From positions 1 through 64,000 of the forward strand of contig CATKXO010000005.1 of the NCBI GenBank assembly GCA_949840775.1: a stretch of DNA of 64,000 nucleotides, given 5' to 3'. Shown in pieces: positions 1 to 7,148 of the stretch; positions within the stretch are counted from its first letter, which is position 1; the number at the start of each line of letters is the position of its first letter. The DNA is from an uncultured bacterium. Lineage in GTDB: Bacteria; Bacillota; Clostridia; Oscillospirales; Oscillospiraceae. The notes below the pieces were generated by a model. The model made no database searches. It was not told the DNA's origin and saw nothing but the letters and a program-made list of their open reading frames with translations. The position numbers and the translations under genes were made by a program.

Positions 1-64
1 CCATCATGCCCAGGAGCATAACGGAGGCCAGAGTCAGGCTGAGGGCCCGCTTCAGGTTTCTCAT
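1..64 (-). CDS. Start of a secreted or cell-surface protein (partial)
   Basis: Only the first 21 codons lie in the window; the rest runs off the left edge. The minus-strand reading begins MRNLKRALSLTLASVMLLGM: two basic residues and then an uninterrupted hydrophobic run, a classic Sec signal peptide. The start is fixed by a strong ribosome site, GGAGGAAAT, four bases upstream of the ATG. Such N-termini are common on S-layer-homology surface proteins of Oscillospiraceae, but no mature sequence is visible, so the function is not assigned. A consensus promoter lies about 255 bases upstream, giving an unusually long leader. Confidence 0.7.
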   Translation of the reverse strand, partial: MRNLKRALSLTLASVMLLGMM

Positions 65-318
65 TCGGATTTCCTCCTTCAAATTTTTTCGGCCTGAGAG
101 GGGCCGGGTTTGGTAAAGGGACGCTTCCTTTTCAGAGCTCCGGTAGACCCCGTAAGTCCGCCTGTTCGTTCCAAAAATTCTGCGTTTTTACCAAAAAATC
201 AGAGGTTTTTCAACGTTTTTGCCCGGCCACGCCCGTGTCACTCCCCTTGCATCGGTCCGATTTAAGGGGGGTGGGTACAGACCTCTGCCGGATAAAAGGT
301 CTCCCAACCTCTGCGCGT
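65..318 (-). promoter_or_regulatory. Long structured 5' leader of the secreted-protein gene
   Basis: This 254-base stretch between the promoter and the start codon holds no credible ORF. Read on the minus strand, positions 223-291 can fold. CCGGC at one end pairs with GCCGG at the other, and inside that CCCCTT pairs with AAGGGG around a small ATCG/CGAT helix. The remainder is A/T-rich up to the ribosome site. A structured leader this long suggests post-transcriptional control or mRNA stabilisation. I do not recognise a known riboswitch class. Confidence 0.4.
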
Positions 319-347
319 ATTGTAGCAAACCGATTTTTGAAAGTCAA
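319..347 (-). promoter_or_regulatory. Sigma-A promoter
   Basis: On the minus strand, TTGACT (342-347), a 17-base spacer and TACAAT (319-324). Drives the secreted-protein gene at the left edge through its long leader. Confidence 0.8.
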
Positions 348-414
348 TGGGTTGAGGGGAAGTGTAACAGAACGGTAACATTGCCGTAACACAGGGGGAG
401 AAGTGTTACAGAGG

Positions 415-454
415 ACAGAAACAGGGCCGCTTTCCGGCCCTGTTTCTGTTTTAT
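415..454. terminator. Bidirectional intrinsic terminator
   Basis: Perfect 15-bp stem (415-429 with 435-449) and a five-base loop. A T-rich tract follows on the plus side, and the T-rich end of the stem itself serves on the minus side. It ends the 50-residue gene at 457-609 and insulates the next promoter. Confidence 0.8.
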
Positions 455-456
455 AT

Positions 457-609
457 TTACTTCTGGTCCGCTGTTTTCAGGTATACACGAATCATTTTCT
501 TGATTTCTTCCACAGTGTAGGTCTGCTGCGCAGGCGCTTCGTCCAAAATGCCGAACAGGTCAAACGCCATTGCTTTTCTGGTATCCTGCCGTTCCGCCTC
601 AGTACCCAT
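457..609 (-). CDS. Small conserved-looking protein of unknown function (50 aa)
   Basis: A 50-codon gene, short enough to be missed by standard gene callers. It begins MGTEAERQDTRKAMAFDLFG and ends RVYLKTADQK. The protein is hydrophilic and predicted mainly helical, with no signal peptide or membrane segment. It has all the parts of an independent gene: a consensus promoter (TTGACA, 17 bases, TACAAT), a ribosome site AAGGGGG eight bases before the ATG, and a perfect terminator just after the stop. The TVEEIKKMIRVYL segment resembles a short amphipathic helix; no known family is recognised. It lies directly downstream of spoIIE on the same strand but has its own promoter. Confidence 0.75.
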   Translation of the reverse strand: MGTEAERQDTRKAMAFDLFGILDEAPAQQTYTVEEIKKMIRVYLKTADQK

Positions 610-642
610 GCCGTCAACCCCCTTTTACATATCTATATTTAT

Positions 643-671
643 ATTGTATCCGATTTTTTGAGGGTTGTCAA
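643..671 (-). promoter_or_regulatory. Sigma-A promoter of the 50-residue gene
   Basis: On the minus strand, TTGACA (666-671), 17 bases, TACAAT (643-648). The fit is near-perfect and supports the reality of the small gene at 457-609. Confidence 0.85.
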
Positions 672-698
672 CCGTTCGGGCCGGTCCGGGCGGTATTT

Positions 699-2771
699 TT
701 ATGCCCTCCGGTCCACCCGGATCACCAGGGCGGTGCGGTCGTCGGTGGCCTCCTTCAGGTCCCGGGTCACCAGCTCCCTGGCCAGGTCCTTGGGACTGGC
801 CCCGTCAAACCCGGCCAGCCGCTCCCGCAGCCAGCCGTCCTCCGGGCCGGGGCACACCCCGTCGCTGACCATCAGCACGCAGTCCCCCGGCACCAGCCGC
901 AGGGTGAACCGGTCCAGGGCTCCGTTCTCCCCCTCCGCCAGCCCGGCAGGGAGGGACTTTCCCGTCAGCCGCTGGACCTCGCCCCCCTTTTTTATATAGG
1001 TAGGGGCCGCCCCCAGCTTGAACAGCTCCCCCTCCCCGGTGAACAGGTCCAGCTGGAGCAGGTCCACGGTGGTAAAGCCGCCGGTCTCCTCCCCCCGGAG
1101 GGCCAGGGCGGAGGCCAGGGTGGTCAGCGCCCGGGGGGCCTCCACCCCCGCCTGGAGCAGCTGCTCCAGCAGGCGGACGGCCAGGGTACTCTCCCGGTTG
1201 GCCTCCGGGCCGCTGCCCATGCCGTCGCACAATAAAAGGTAGAGCTTTCCGTCGTGGCGCTTGAAGTAGGTGCCCGCGTCGCCGCTCACCGTCTCGCCGG
1301 TCTTCTTCCGGGCGGCCACCCCCGCCACCGCCATCAGCGGTTCCTGCTGAATCAGGGAGATGGTCTCATCGCCCTCCAGCTCCACCCGCAAGGGGACCCC
1401 CAGCACCGCCGACAGGTCCTTCAGCCGGCTGGGCCGGGCCAGTGCGGAGCAGCCAGGGCCCTCCGCCTCCACCCGGACCAGCCCCCGGCCGTCCCGGTAG
1501 ACGGCGGCCCGGGCGTCCAGCTTCCACTCGGCCAGCCGCTGCCGCAGGCGGCGGTCCCCCACCACGTCGGGGGTGAGCTCCCGGCTCAGCTCGGCGGCGG
1601 CCTCCCCCAGCAGGTCGGACAGCTGGGCGTACTGCCGGCACACCGCCGCCCGGCTCTCCCGGATGCGGGCGTTATACTGCCGGCGGTAAAACAGGGCGGT
1701 GAGCTCCTCGTTCACCGCCGCCACAAAATCGGGGAAGTGGATGCACCGGTCGGCAAAGTGCCTGGGGAAGTCCCCCTTCTCCGCCCTCCCCCGCTCCACC
1801 ATGGCGGGGGTGGCGTCGTTCAGGGCGTTGAATGTGGTGTTGTAGTCCGTCTTCCAGCACCGGTCCCGGAGGGTACAGGCGCGGCACTGCCGCCCCGCCG
1901 CCCGGTCGAAGACGGTGGAGACATCATTGTCGTTGTCCGGGCCCCGGAAGGCGGAGCGGAGGGAGTCGCACAGGGTACGGAAGGCCTGGGCGGTGCGCTC
2001 CAGCTTCTGATGGACCAGCCGCTGGGCCCGGAGGTCGGCGGCCGCCTCCGGGGCGGACCATATCCCCAGCCAGCCCAGCACCCGCTCCGGGGCGAACAGA
2101 GTCAGCGCACAGGCCCCCACTCCCGCCACAGCCAGCATGGGGATGCCGAAAACCTCCATAGGGGCGATGGCTGTCAGACAGGCGCACAGCAGGGCCAGAG
2201 GCCCCACCCGCCGGGCGGCGGCGGAGGGCCTGTCCTTCCTCCGCCGGACCATGGGGGCCAGCGCCCCCCGGAAGGCCCAGGAGGCCGCCATGACCAGGGC
2301 GGTTTCCAGCACCAGATAGGCGGCGCTCACCGTCCGCCAGCCCGTCTGGGACTGGACGATGAACCCGGTGAACCCCACCAGCACCCCCGCCACCAGGGGC
2401 ATGGCCCAGGGGCGGCGGAGGGGCTTCCAGTCGTAAAAGGCGAAATGGATGGCAAAGGCCAGGATGGCGGCGGAGGCGTACCGCAGGCCGGGGGAGAAGT
2501 CCAGGGCGGTGAGGGACCCGAAGCAGGCCCCCACCAGGGCGGAGGCGCCGAACAGCCCGGAGCCCGCCGCCGCCACAAAGGCCACCCCCAGTGGGGCCCG
2601 CTCCCCAAAGACCACCGCCCCAGCCAGCACCGCCGCCAGCAGAAAGTGGATGCCCGCCTCCGACAGCACCGCCAGAGGGGAGGGCGTGAGCCTGTAGACG
2701 CGGGCCGGCTCCGCCGCCCTGGGCCTGTCCCGCAGTGCGCTGATCCTGCTGTAAATGGTCTTGGCTGTCAT
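699..2771 (-). CDS. spoIIE: Stage II sporulation protein E (PP2C phosphatase)
   Basis: SpoIIE sits at the polar division septum of the sporulating cell and dephosphorylates the anti-anti-sigma factor SpoIIAA, releasing sigma-F in the forespore. The protein has about 690 residues. The N-terminal third is a run of about ten hydrophobic segments, followed by a cysteine-bearing linker (CRACTLRDRC) and a C-terminal PP2C domain with LCDGMGSGPEA and VLMVSDGV, the acidic metal-binding motifs. It is shorter than the Bacillus protein (about 827 residues), as is usual in clostridia. The start at 2771 is chosen over an upstream in-frame ATG because AAGGAGGAG lies seven bases before it. A Spo0A-box-like promoter lies upstream. 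Identification is secure. Confidence 0.95.
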   Translation of the reverse strand: MTAKTIYSRISALRDRPRAAEPARVYRLTPSPLAVLSEAGIHFLLAAVLAGAVVFGERAPLGVAFVAAAGSGLFGASALVGACFGSLTALDFSPGLRYASAAILAFAIHFAFYDWKPLRRPWAMPLVAGVLVGFTGFIVQSQTGWRTVSAAYLVLETALVMAASWAFRGALAPMVRRRKDRPSAAARRVGPLALLCACLTAIAPMEVFGIPMLAVAGVGACALTLFAPERVLGWLGIWSAPEAAADLRAQRLVHQKLERTAQAFRTLCDSLRSAFRGPDNDNDVSTVFDRAAGRQCRACTLRDRCWKTDYNTTFNALNDATPAMVERGRAEKGDFPRHFADRCIHFPDFVAAVNEELTALFYRRQYNARIRESRAAVCRQYAQLSDLLGEAAAELSRELTPDVVGDRRLRQRLAEWKLDARAAVYRDGRGLVRVEAEGPGCSALARPSRLKDLSAVLGVPLRVELEGDETISLIQQEPLMAVAGVAARKKTGETVSGDAGTYFKRHDGKLYLLLCDGMGSGPEANRESTLAVRLLEQLLQAGVEAPRALTTLASALALRGEETGGFTTVDLLQLDLFTGEGELFKLGAAPTYIKKGGEVQRLTGKSLPAGLAEGENGALDRFTLRLVPGDCVLMVSDGVCPGPEDGWLRERLAGFDGASPKDLARELVTRDLKEATDDRTALVIRVDRRA

Positions 2772-2804
2772 GCCGGTCTCCTCCTTGGTGTAGTTTGGAG
2801 CCCC

Positions 2805-2839
2805 ATTATATTCCAATTTTTGGAAATTATGCGTCGAAA
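2805..2839 (-). promoter_or_regulatory. spoIIE promoter with Spo0A-box-like site
   Basis: On the minus strand a TATAAT (2805-2810) is present, but no good -35 lies 17 bases away. At the -35 position, positions 2833-2839 read GTCGAAA on the plus strand, close to the 0A box (TGTCGAA). A poor -35 overlapped by a 0A box is the known arrangement of Spo0A-activated sigma-A promoters such as spoIIE and spoIIG of Bacillus. Inferred from sequence only. Confidence 0.55.
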
Positions 2840-2851
2840 CCGGTCCGATAT

Positions 2852-2889
2852 AAAAAATTGCGGCCCTTCCCCGCTGAGGGAAGGACCGC
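2852..2889 (-). terminator. Intrinsic terminator of the gene at 2905-3297
   Basis: On the minus strand a 12-bp GC-rich stem (2878-2889 with 2860-2871, one G-U pair) is followed by six T (2852-2857). Confidence 0.8.
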
Positions 2890-2904
2890 GCCCGTCTCAA
2901 TCAG

Positions 2905-3297
2905 CTATTTTTCATCGTCCAGCAGCTGAATCACGGTGACATGCTGGAGCTGTCCCGGATATGTCTCCAGAACGCCTCCTGTAAATGTGATGGAAATATG
3001 GTCGCCAACCTCCAAATCGTCCGCTGAGATATCCGTGTATCTCCACAAGAGCTTTGTCTCCTTCTCAATGGAAAAACAAAACTCACCCCGGAAATTGATG
3101 TCGTTTACCTCCATGCCCGTTACAGTAAAGGTGTCGCCTCGGATGTCGGAAATCGTGGCGTAGAAGGTCTGGGCATCAAGTGCGGTAGCTTTCATGCGGC
3201 CAGAAGCCGTCTGATATCCGACGAAATAGAACGCTCCCGCAATCGCCGCGCTGTAGCAAAGTATAGCGATCACAAATCCAACTGTTTTTTTCTTCAT
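2905..3297 (-). CDS. Small membrane-anchored or secreted protein, unknown function
   Basis: A 130-residue protein with a lysine-rich N-terminus (MKKKTVGFV) and one hydrophobic segment of about 20 residues, either a signal anchor or an uncleaved signal. The external part is predicted mostly beta strand (TFTVTGMEV, HISITFTGG), resembling small OB-like or DUF3221/YobA-type extracellular domains; this assignment is tentative. The start has AGGAGGT seven bases upstream. It is a single-gene unit ended by the terminator at 2852-2889. I cannot name its role. Confidence 0.6.
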   Translation of the reverse strand: MKKKTVGFVIAILCYSAAIAGAFYFVGYQTASGRMKATALDAQTFYATISDIRGDTFTVTGMEVNDINFRGEFCFSIEKETKLLWRYTDISADDLEVGDHISITFTGGVLETYPGQLQHVTVIQLLDDEK

Positions 3298-3398
3298 GGC
3301 AATACCTCCTCTATAAAAATGGTTCTATTGATATAGACGCAGAAACGCCGCAAAAGTTTCTCCTCTCACCTCCATAATTACAGGAGAGCCCGCTCAAC

Positions 3399-3540
3399 GG
3401 GATTGTCCTTTTTGCAGATTTAAATGTAGGGGCCGCCGCCCTCGGCGGCCCACCAATGTGCAACGTTTTCCCTGGTTTCGGGCCGCCCAAGGGGGCGGCC
3501 CCTACAGATTCTGGATAAAATGCGCGTTAGGGCACTCCCC
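3399..3540. repeat. Double-hairpin intergenic element, long copy 1
   Basis: The core (3425-3506) begins TGTAGGGGCC and ends GGCCCCTACA and contains two GC-rich hairpins: GGCCGCCG-CCCT-CGGCGGCC (3431-3450) and GGCCGCCC-AAGG-GGGCGGCC (3481-3500). The flanks (GGGATTGTCC at the start; GGATAAAATGCG near the end) recur in the copy at 25164-25305, so the mobile or duplicated unit is about 142 bases. It is noncoding. Confidence 0.85.
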
Positions 3541-3554
3541 GCTCAACTTTGGGC

Positions 3555-3583
3555 TTGTATTTTTTCTGGAAATCGAATACAAT
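3555..3583 (+). promoter_or_regulatory. Sigma-A promoter of the asp23-fakA pair
   Basis: TTGTAT (3555-3560), 17 bases, TACAAT (3578-3583), 55 bases before the asp23-family gene. Confidence 0.75.
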
Positions 3584-3638
3584 AGAAAATGAATCAATGT
3601 AAGTTCCCCTATCCTGACTGAAAGGAAGGTACGTTCCT

Positions 3639-3986
3639 ATGAAACTGGAAAACGAGCTGGGCGAGATCCGCATCAGCAGCGACGTGTTCACCACCGTCAC
3701 CGGCAGCGCCGCCACCAACTGCTACGGGGTGAAGGGCATGGCGGTGCGGTCCACCACCGACGGGCTGGTCCACCTGCTGAAGCGGGAGTCCATGTCCAAG
3801 GGCGTGAAGGTGTACTACAACGCCGACGGCACCGTCTCCATCGAGCTGCATATCATCGTGGAGAACGGGGTCAACCTCATGGCCGTGTGCCGGTCCATCA
3901 TGAGCGAGGTGCGCTATGTGGTCAGCAAGACCACCGGGGTGGAGGTGGCCTCGGTGGACGTGTGCGTGGACTCCATGCGCTTCTAA
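3639..3986 (+). CDS. Asp23/Gls24 family protein
   Basis: A 115-residue protein of the Asp23/Gls24 (YloU) family: small alpha/beta proteins associated with the envelope stress response or the inner membrane face, often paired with a DAK-domain gene. Family features include the opening LENELGEIRISSDVF and the C-terminal TGVEVASVDVCVDS strand, with central KVYYNADGTVSIELHI. It is followed 30 bases later by the fakA-like gene, the yloU-yloV pairing conserved across Firmicutes, which supports both calls. The biochemical role of the family is not settled. Confidence 0.9.
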   Translation: MKLENELGEIRISSDVFTTVTGSAATNCYGVKGMAVRSTTDGLVHLLKRESMSKGVKVYYNADGTVSIELHIIVENGVNLMAVCRSIMSEVRYVVSKTTGVEVASVDVCVDSMRF

Positions 3987-4016
3987 AAATCATTCGCGGA
4001 AAGGAATTTTGCCGAT

Positions 4017-5699
4017 ATGGTACAAACTATTGACGCGGCGGTATTTCAGCGGATGATGATTCACGCTCACGCCGCCATCAACGCGCAGAAGCAGCCCATC
4101 AACGACCTGAACGTGTTCCCCGTCCCCGACGGCGACACGGGCACCAACATGACCCTGACCATCGGGGCCGCCGCCGCGGAGATGCGGAAAAAGCACTACG
4201 ACACCGTGGGCCAGGCCGCCGGGGGCACCGCCTCCGCCCTGCTCCGGGGGGCCCGGGGCAACTCGGGGGTGATTTTGTCCCTGCTGTTCCGGGGTTTCTC
4301 CAAGGCCGTCAAGGAGAACGAGACCATGGACGGCCGGGACCTGGCCATCGCCCTGGACTTCGGGGTGGCCGCCGCCTACAAGGCGGTGATGAAGCCCGCC
4401 GAGGGCACCATCCTCACCGTCTCCCGCCTGGCCGCCGCCCGGGCCGCCGGCCATGCCAGGGAGGACAGCTCCTTCGAGGGGGTGCTGGAGGCCGCCATCC
4501 AGGAGGGGCAGGAGGCCCTGGCCCACACCATCGACCAGAACCCGGTGCTGAAAAAGGCCGGGGTGGTGGACGCCGGCGGCAAGGGCTTCCTGGTCATCCT
4601 CCAGGGCATGCTGGACGAGGTCCGGGGCCTGCCCATGCCCGAGGCCGGGGAGGAGGGAACCGTCCCCAACGACAAGGCCGACTTCGAGGCCGTCAACGTG
4701 GAGGACATCACCTTCGCCTTCGACACCGTGTTCATCGTCCGCAAATTCAAGGAAAATACCGATCTGGAACCCTTCCGGAAGTACCTCAACTCCATCGGTG
4801 ACAGCTTAGTGATCGGCGAGGACGACGAGGCCTTCAAGGTCCACGTACACACCAACACCCCCGGCAGCGCCCTGAACGAGGCCCAGAAGTACGGCGTGCT
4901 GGAGCTGGCCAAGATTGAGAACATGCGCACCCAGGCCGAGGACCTGGCCGCCGGCAAGCACGTGCAGAGCACCGACGACCTGGAGGCCGTGGAGGAGGAG
5001 CTGGAGAAGTCCGCCGGCCCCGTCCACGCCGACCCGGAGAAGAAATTCGGCTATGTGGCCGTGTGCGCCGGGGCCGGGCTGGAGGCCGTGTTCCAGGACC
5101 TGGGGGTGGACGGCCTGGTGGGGGGCGGCCAGACCATGAACCCCTCCACCCAGGACATCCTTAAAGCCATCGACGCCACCCCGGCGGAGATCGTCTACGT
5201 CCTACCCAACAACAAGAACATCATCATGGCCGCCCAGCAGACCATCCCCCTGTGCGAGGACAAAAAGGTGATCGTCCTGCCCACCAAGACGGTGCCCCAG
5301 GGCATCTCCGCCATGCTGGCCGCCGACCCCGACGCGGAGGAGGGGGACAACACCGCCGCCATGATGGAGGGCTTCGCCAACGTCCGCACCAGCGAGATCA
5401 CCTATGCCGCCCGTGACTCCGACTTTGACGGCTTCGCCATCCACCAGGGGGACTACCTGGCCCTGGAGGAGCACCAGCTCTTTGGCACCGACCAGGACCT
5501 GCCCGCCATCCTGGACCGGCTGGCCCGCTCCGACAGCCACCAGAGCGCCGAGTTTATCTCCATCTTCTACGGCGAGGATGTCACCGAGGAGCAAGCCCAG
5601 GAGGCGGAAAAAATCTTTGCCGCCGCCTGTCCCAACGCCGAGATCACCCTCCTGGCCGGGGGCCAGCCGGTGTACTACTTCATGATTTCCGCCGAGTAA
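4017..5699 (+). CDS. fakA: DAK2-domain kinase, fatty acid kinase FakA-like
   Basis: A 560-residue protein with an N-terminal DhaL/DAK2 domain (residues about 5-205; NVFPVPDGDTGTNM is the ATP/Mg binding loop and GARGNSGVI the second loop), a middle domain, and a C-terminal EDD-like domain containing VYVLPNNKNI and PTKTVPQG. In Gram-positives this kinase phosphorylates fatty acids held by a FakB/DegV protein, feeding phospholipid synthesis. Length and architecture match FakA/YloV. It is likely co-transcribed with the asp23-family gene and followed by a strong terminator. No fakB partner is in the window. Confidence 0.9.
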   Translation: MVQTIDAAVFQRMMIHAHAAINAQKQPINDLNVFPVPDGDTGTNMTLTIGAAAAEMRKKHYDTVGQAAGGTASALLRGARGNSGVILSLLFRGFSKAVKENETMDGRDLAIALDFGVAAAYKAVMKPAEGTILTVSRLAAARAAGHAREDSSFEGVLEAAIQEGQEALAHTIDQNPVLKKAGVVDAGGKGFLVILQGMLDEVRGLPMPEAGEEGTVPNDKADFEAVNVEDITFAFDTVFIVRKFKENTDLEPFRKYLNSIGDSLVIGEDDEAFKVHVHTNTPGSALNEAQKYGVLELAKIENMRTQAEDLAAGKHVQSTDDLEAVEEELEKSAGPVHADPEKKFGYVAVCAGAGLEAVFQDLGVDGLVGGGQTMNPSTQDILKAIDATPAEIVYVLPNNKNIIMAAQQTIPLCEDKKVIVLPTKTVPQGISAMLAADPDAEEGDNTAAMMEGFANVRTSEITYAARDSDFDGFAIHQGDYLALEEHQLFGTDQDLPAILDRLARSDSHQSAEFISIFYGEDVTEEQAQEAEKIFAAACPNAEITLLAGGQPVYYFMISAE

Positions 5700-5706
5700 A
5701 CAGCAG

Positions 5707-5740
5707 CCGGCCCGCTCCCATTGGGAACGGGCCGGGTTTT
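5707..5740. terminator. Intrinsic terminator after fakA
   Basis: Stem CCGGCCCG-C-TCCC with GGGA-A-CGGGCCGG (5707-5735), then TTTT. It sits between convergent genes and may also serve the SLH gene ending at 5745. Confidence 0.8.
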
Positions 5741-5744
5741 ATGT

Positions 5745-6950
5745 TCAGGCCAACGCGCGGTGGAGGAAAGTCACGATCTGACCACGGGTGCAGACGCTGT
5801 CCGGGGAGAAGGTGGTGGCGGTGGTGCCGCTGGTCACGCCCTTCTCCACCGCCCAGGCCACCGCCTGAGCGTAGTCCGCAGTGGAGGAAACATCGGTAAA
5901 GCCGGTGTCGGTAGACTGCCGGTCCTGCTGGGGCATTTTGCTGTTGTAGTGGACGGTAGGCTCTATATCCATAAAAGCCGAATCATACAAATCCATAAAA
6001 GCCCAATCACCGCCGGTATTGTAACCAACTGTGATGGCATCCCACTGTGCTTGGCTGCCTTCATAATATATATCGGTCAGACTGCTGTCAAAGAATGCGA
6101 GATCGTCAATTTCCGTAACGCTAACGGGGATCGTTACACTGGTAAGACTCTTGTTCTCTATGAACCCAGCAGCAATGTTGGTAACGCCGCTGGGAATGAC
6201 CACATCGCCGCCATTGCCGCTATATCCGTTCAGCACACCATGACTATTAATGTTGAACTCACCAGAGGCGCCCCCGGCGGCTTGCCACATATAAGTGACC
6301 GCCATGCTCCGGGTGCAGGGCCTGTCTCCGCCGAAGGTGCTGCCGGTGACCATGCCCTTCTCATAGGCCCACCGCGCCGCGTTGTAATAATAGTCGCTGC
6401 TCTTTACATCGGAGAAGGGATTGCTCTTTTTGGGTGAGGGCGAACCATAGGCCCGATAGAGGAAGGACAAAATCTGCGCCACGGTGCAGTTCTGGTTGGG
6501 GGAGAAGGTGGTGGCAGAGGTCCCGGCGGTAATCTTCTTCCCCACGGCCCATACCACCGGGTCTGCGAAGTAGTCGCTTTCCTTCACATCGGTAAAGCCG
6601 CCCACTGTCGGAGTCGGCGGGGCGGAGGAGTTGGAAATAACAACACTTAAATCATTATAAGAATAAAAGTCTTTTACTTCTGCTAGCCAGTCCTCGTCAT
6701 AGGTAATGTTAGCTCCAATATTGATTTTAGCCGTCTTAACCTTTCTTTCTGTTGCCGCCATGAACAGCTCATATCCCACTTCCATGTGAAGTTCTGTAAG
6801 CACCCCTGCACCGGTAAAGCTAATCGTTCCGTCGGAACTGGCCGTGATAATAATGTCATCAACGGTATAGGTCCTGGCCGCGAACGCGGGGACTGTCAAG
6901 CCCAGGCAGAGGGCCAGGGCAAGGGCGAGGGATAGGATTTTCTTTTTCAT
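5745..6950 (-). CDS. S-layer-homology protein with BspA-type leucine-rich repeat
   Basis: A 401-residue surface protein. Residues 1-24 are a signal peptide (MKKKILSLALALALCLG...PAFA). Three SLH repeats (about 118-168, 178-225 and 350-401) carry the signatures GFTDV, WAVGKKITAGT and TFSP; they bind pyruvylated secondary cell wall polymers. Between repeats 2 and 3 lies a BspA-like LRR_5 segment (about 245-320; VIPSGVTNIAAGF, SLTSVTIPVSVTEI). The placement of SLH repeats on both sides of the LRR is notable. The start has AAGGAGA before the ATG. The leader contains a perfect 38-bp tandem palindromic repeat. Confidence 0.9.
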   Translation of the reverse strand: MKKKILSLALALALCLGLTVPAFAARTYTVDDIIITASSDGTISFTGAGVLTELHMEVGYELFMAATERKVKTAKINIGANITYDEDWLAEVKDFYSYNDLSVVISNSSAPPTPTVGGFTDVKESDYFADPVVWAVGKKITAGTSATTFSPNQNCTVAQILSFLYRAYGSPSPKKSNPFSDVKSSDYYYNAARWAYEKGMVTGSTFGGDRPCTRSMAVTYMWQAAGGASGEFNINSHGVLNGYSGNGGDVVIPSGVTNIAAGFIENKSLTSVTIPVSVTEIDDLAFFDSSLTDIYYEGSQAQWDAITVGYNTGGDWAFMDLYDSAFMDIEPTVHYNSKMPQQDRQSTDTGFTDVSSTADYAQAVAWAVEKGVTSGTTATTFSPDSVCTRGQIVTFLHRALA

Positions 6951-6983
6951 ATCTCTGTCTCCTTTTCCGAATTGAACGCACTT

Positions 6984-7059
6984 ATTGTTTCCTGAATAGG
7001 AAACAATAGGACGTACGTCCTATTGTTTCCTGAATAGGAAACAATAGGACGTACGTCCT
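6984..7059. repeat. Two perfect tandem copies of a 38-bp self-complementary unit
   Basis: Units 6984-7021 and 7022-7059 are identical. Each holds ATTGTTTCCT-GAAT-AGGAAACAAT (a 10-bp stem with four-base loop) followed by the palindrome AGGACGTACGTCCT. Positions 7008-7059 form a perfect 52-bp palindrome. The array lies in the leader of the SLH gene (minus strand), 34-110 bases before its start, downstream of a possible weak promoter (TTGCCT, 17 bases, TAGAAT). Confidence 0.95.
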
Positions 7060-7109
7060 GCAATCATTCTACTGCAAGCTCCGCCAAAAGGCAAGGGGTT
7101 TGCGATAAA

Positions 7110-7137
7110 AAATCCCGGTCCGAAATGGACCGGGATT
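7110..7137 (-). terminator. Intrinsic terminator of the TraB/GumN gene
   Basis: An 11-bp stem (7111-7121 with 7127-7137), five-base loop, and a run of T on the minus strand. Confidence 0.85.
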
Positions 7138-7148
7138 CCTTATGTGAA

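Noticed and set aside
223..291. c-di-GMP or other known riboswitch in the secreted-protein leader
   Set aside because: The conserved core sequences of c-di-GMP-I and -II aptamers are absent; only generic pairing is visible.
6984..7059. Short CRISPR array
   Set aside because: The two repeats are directly adjacent with no spacers, are internally palindromic, and no cas genes are near.
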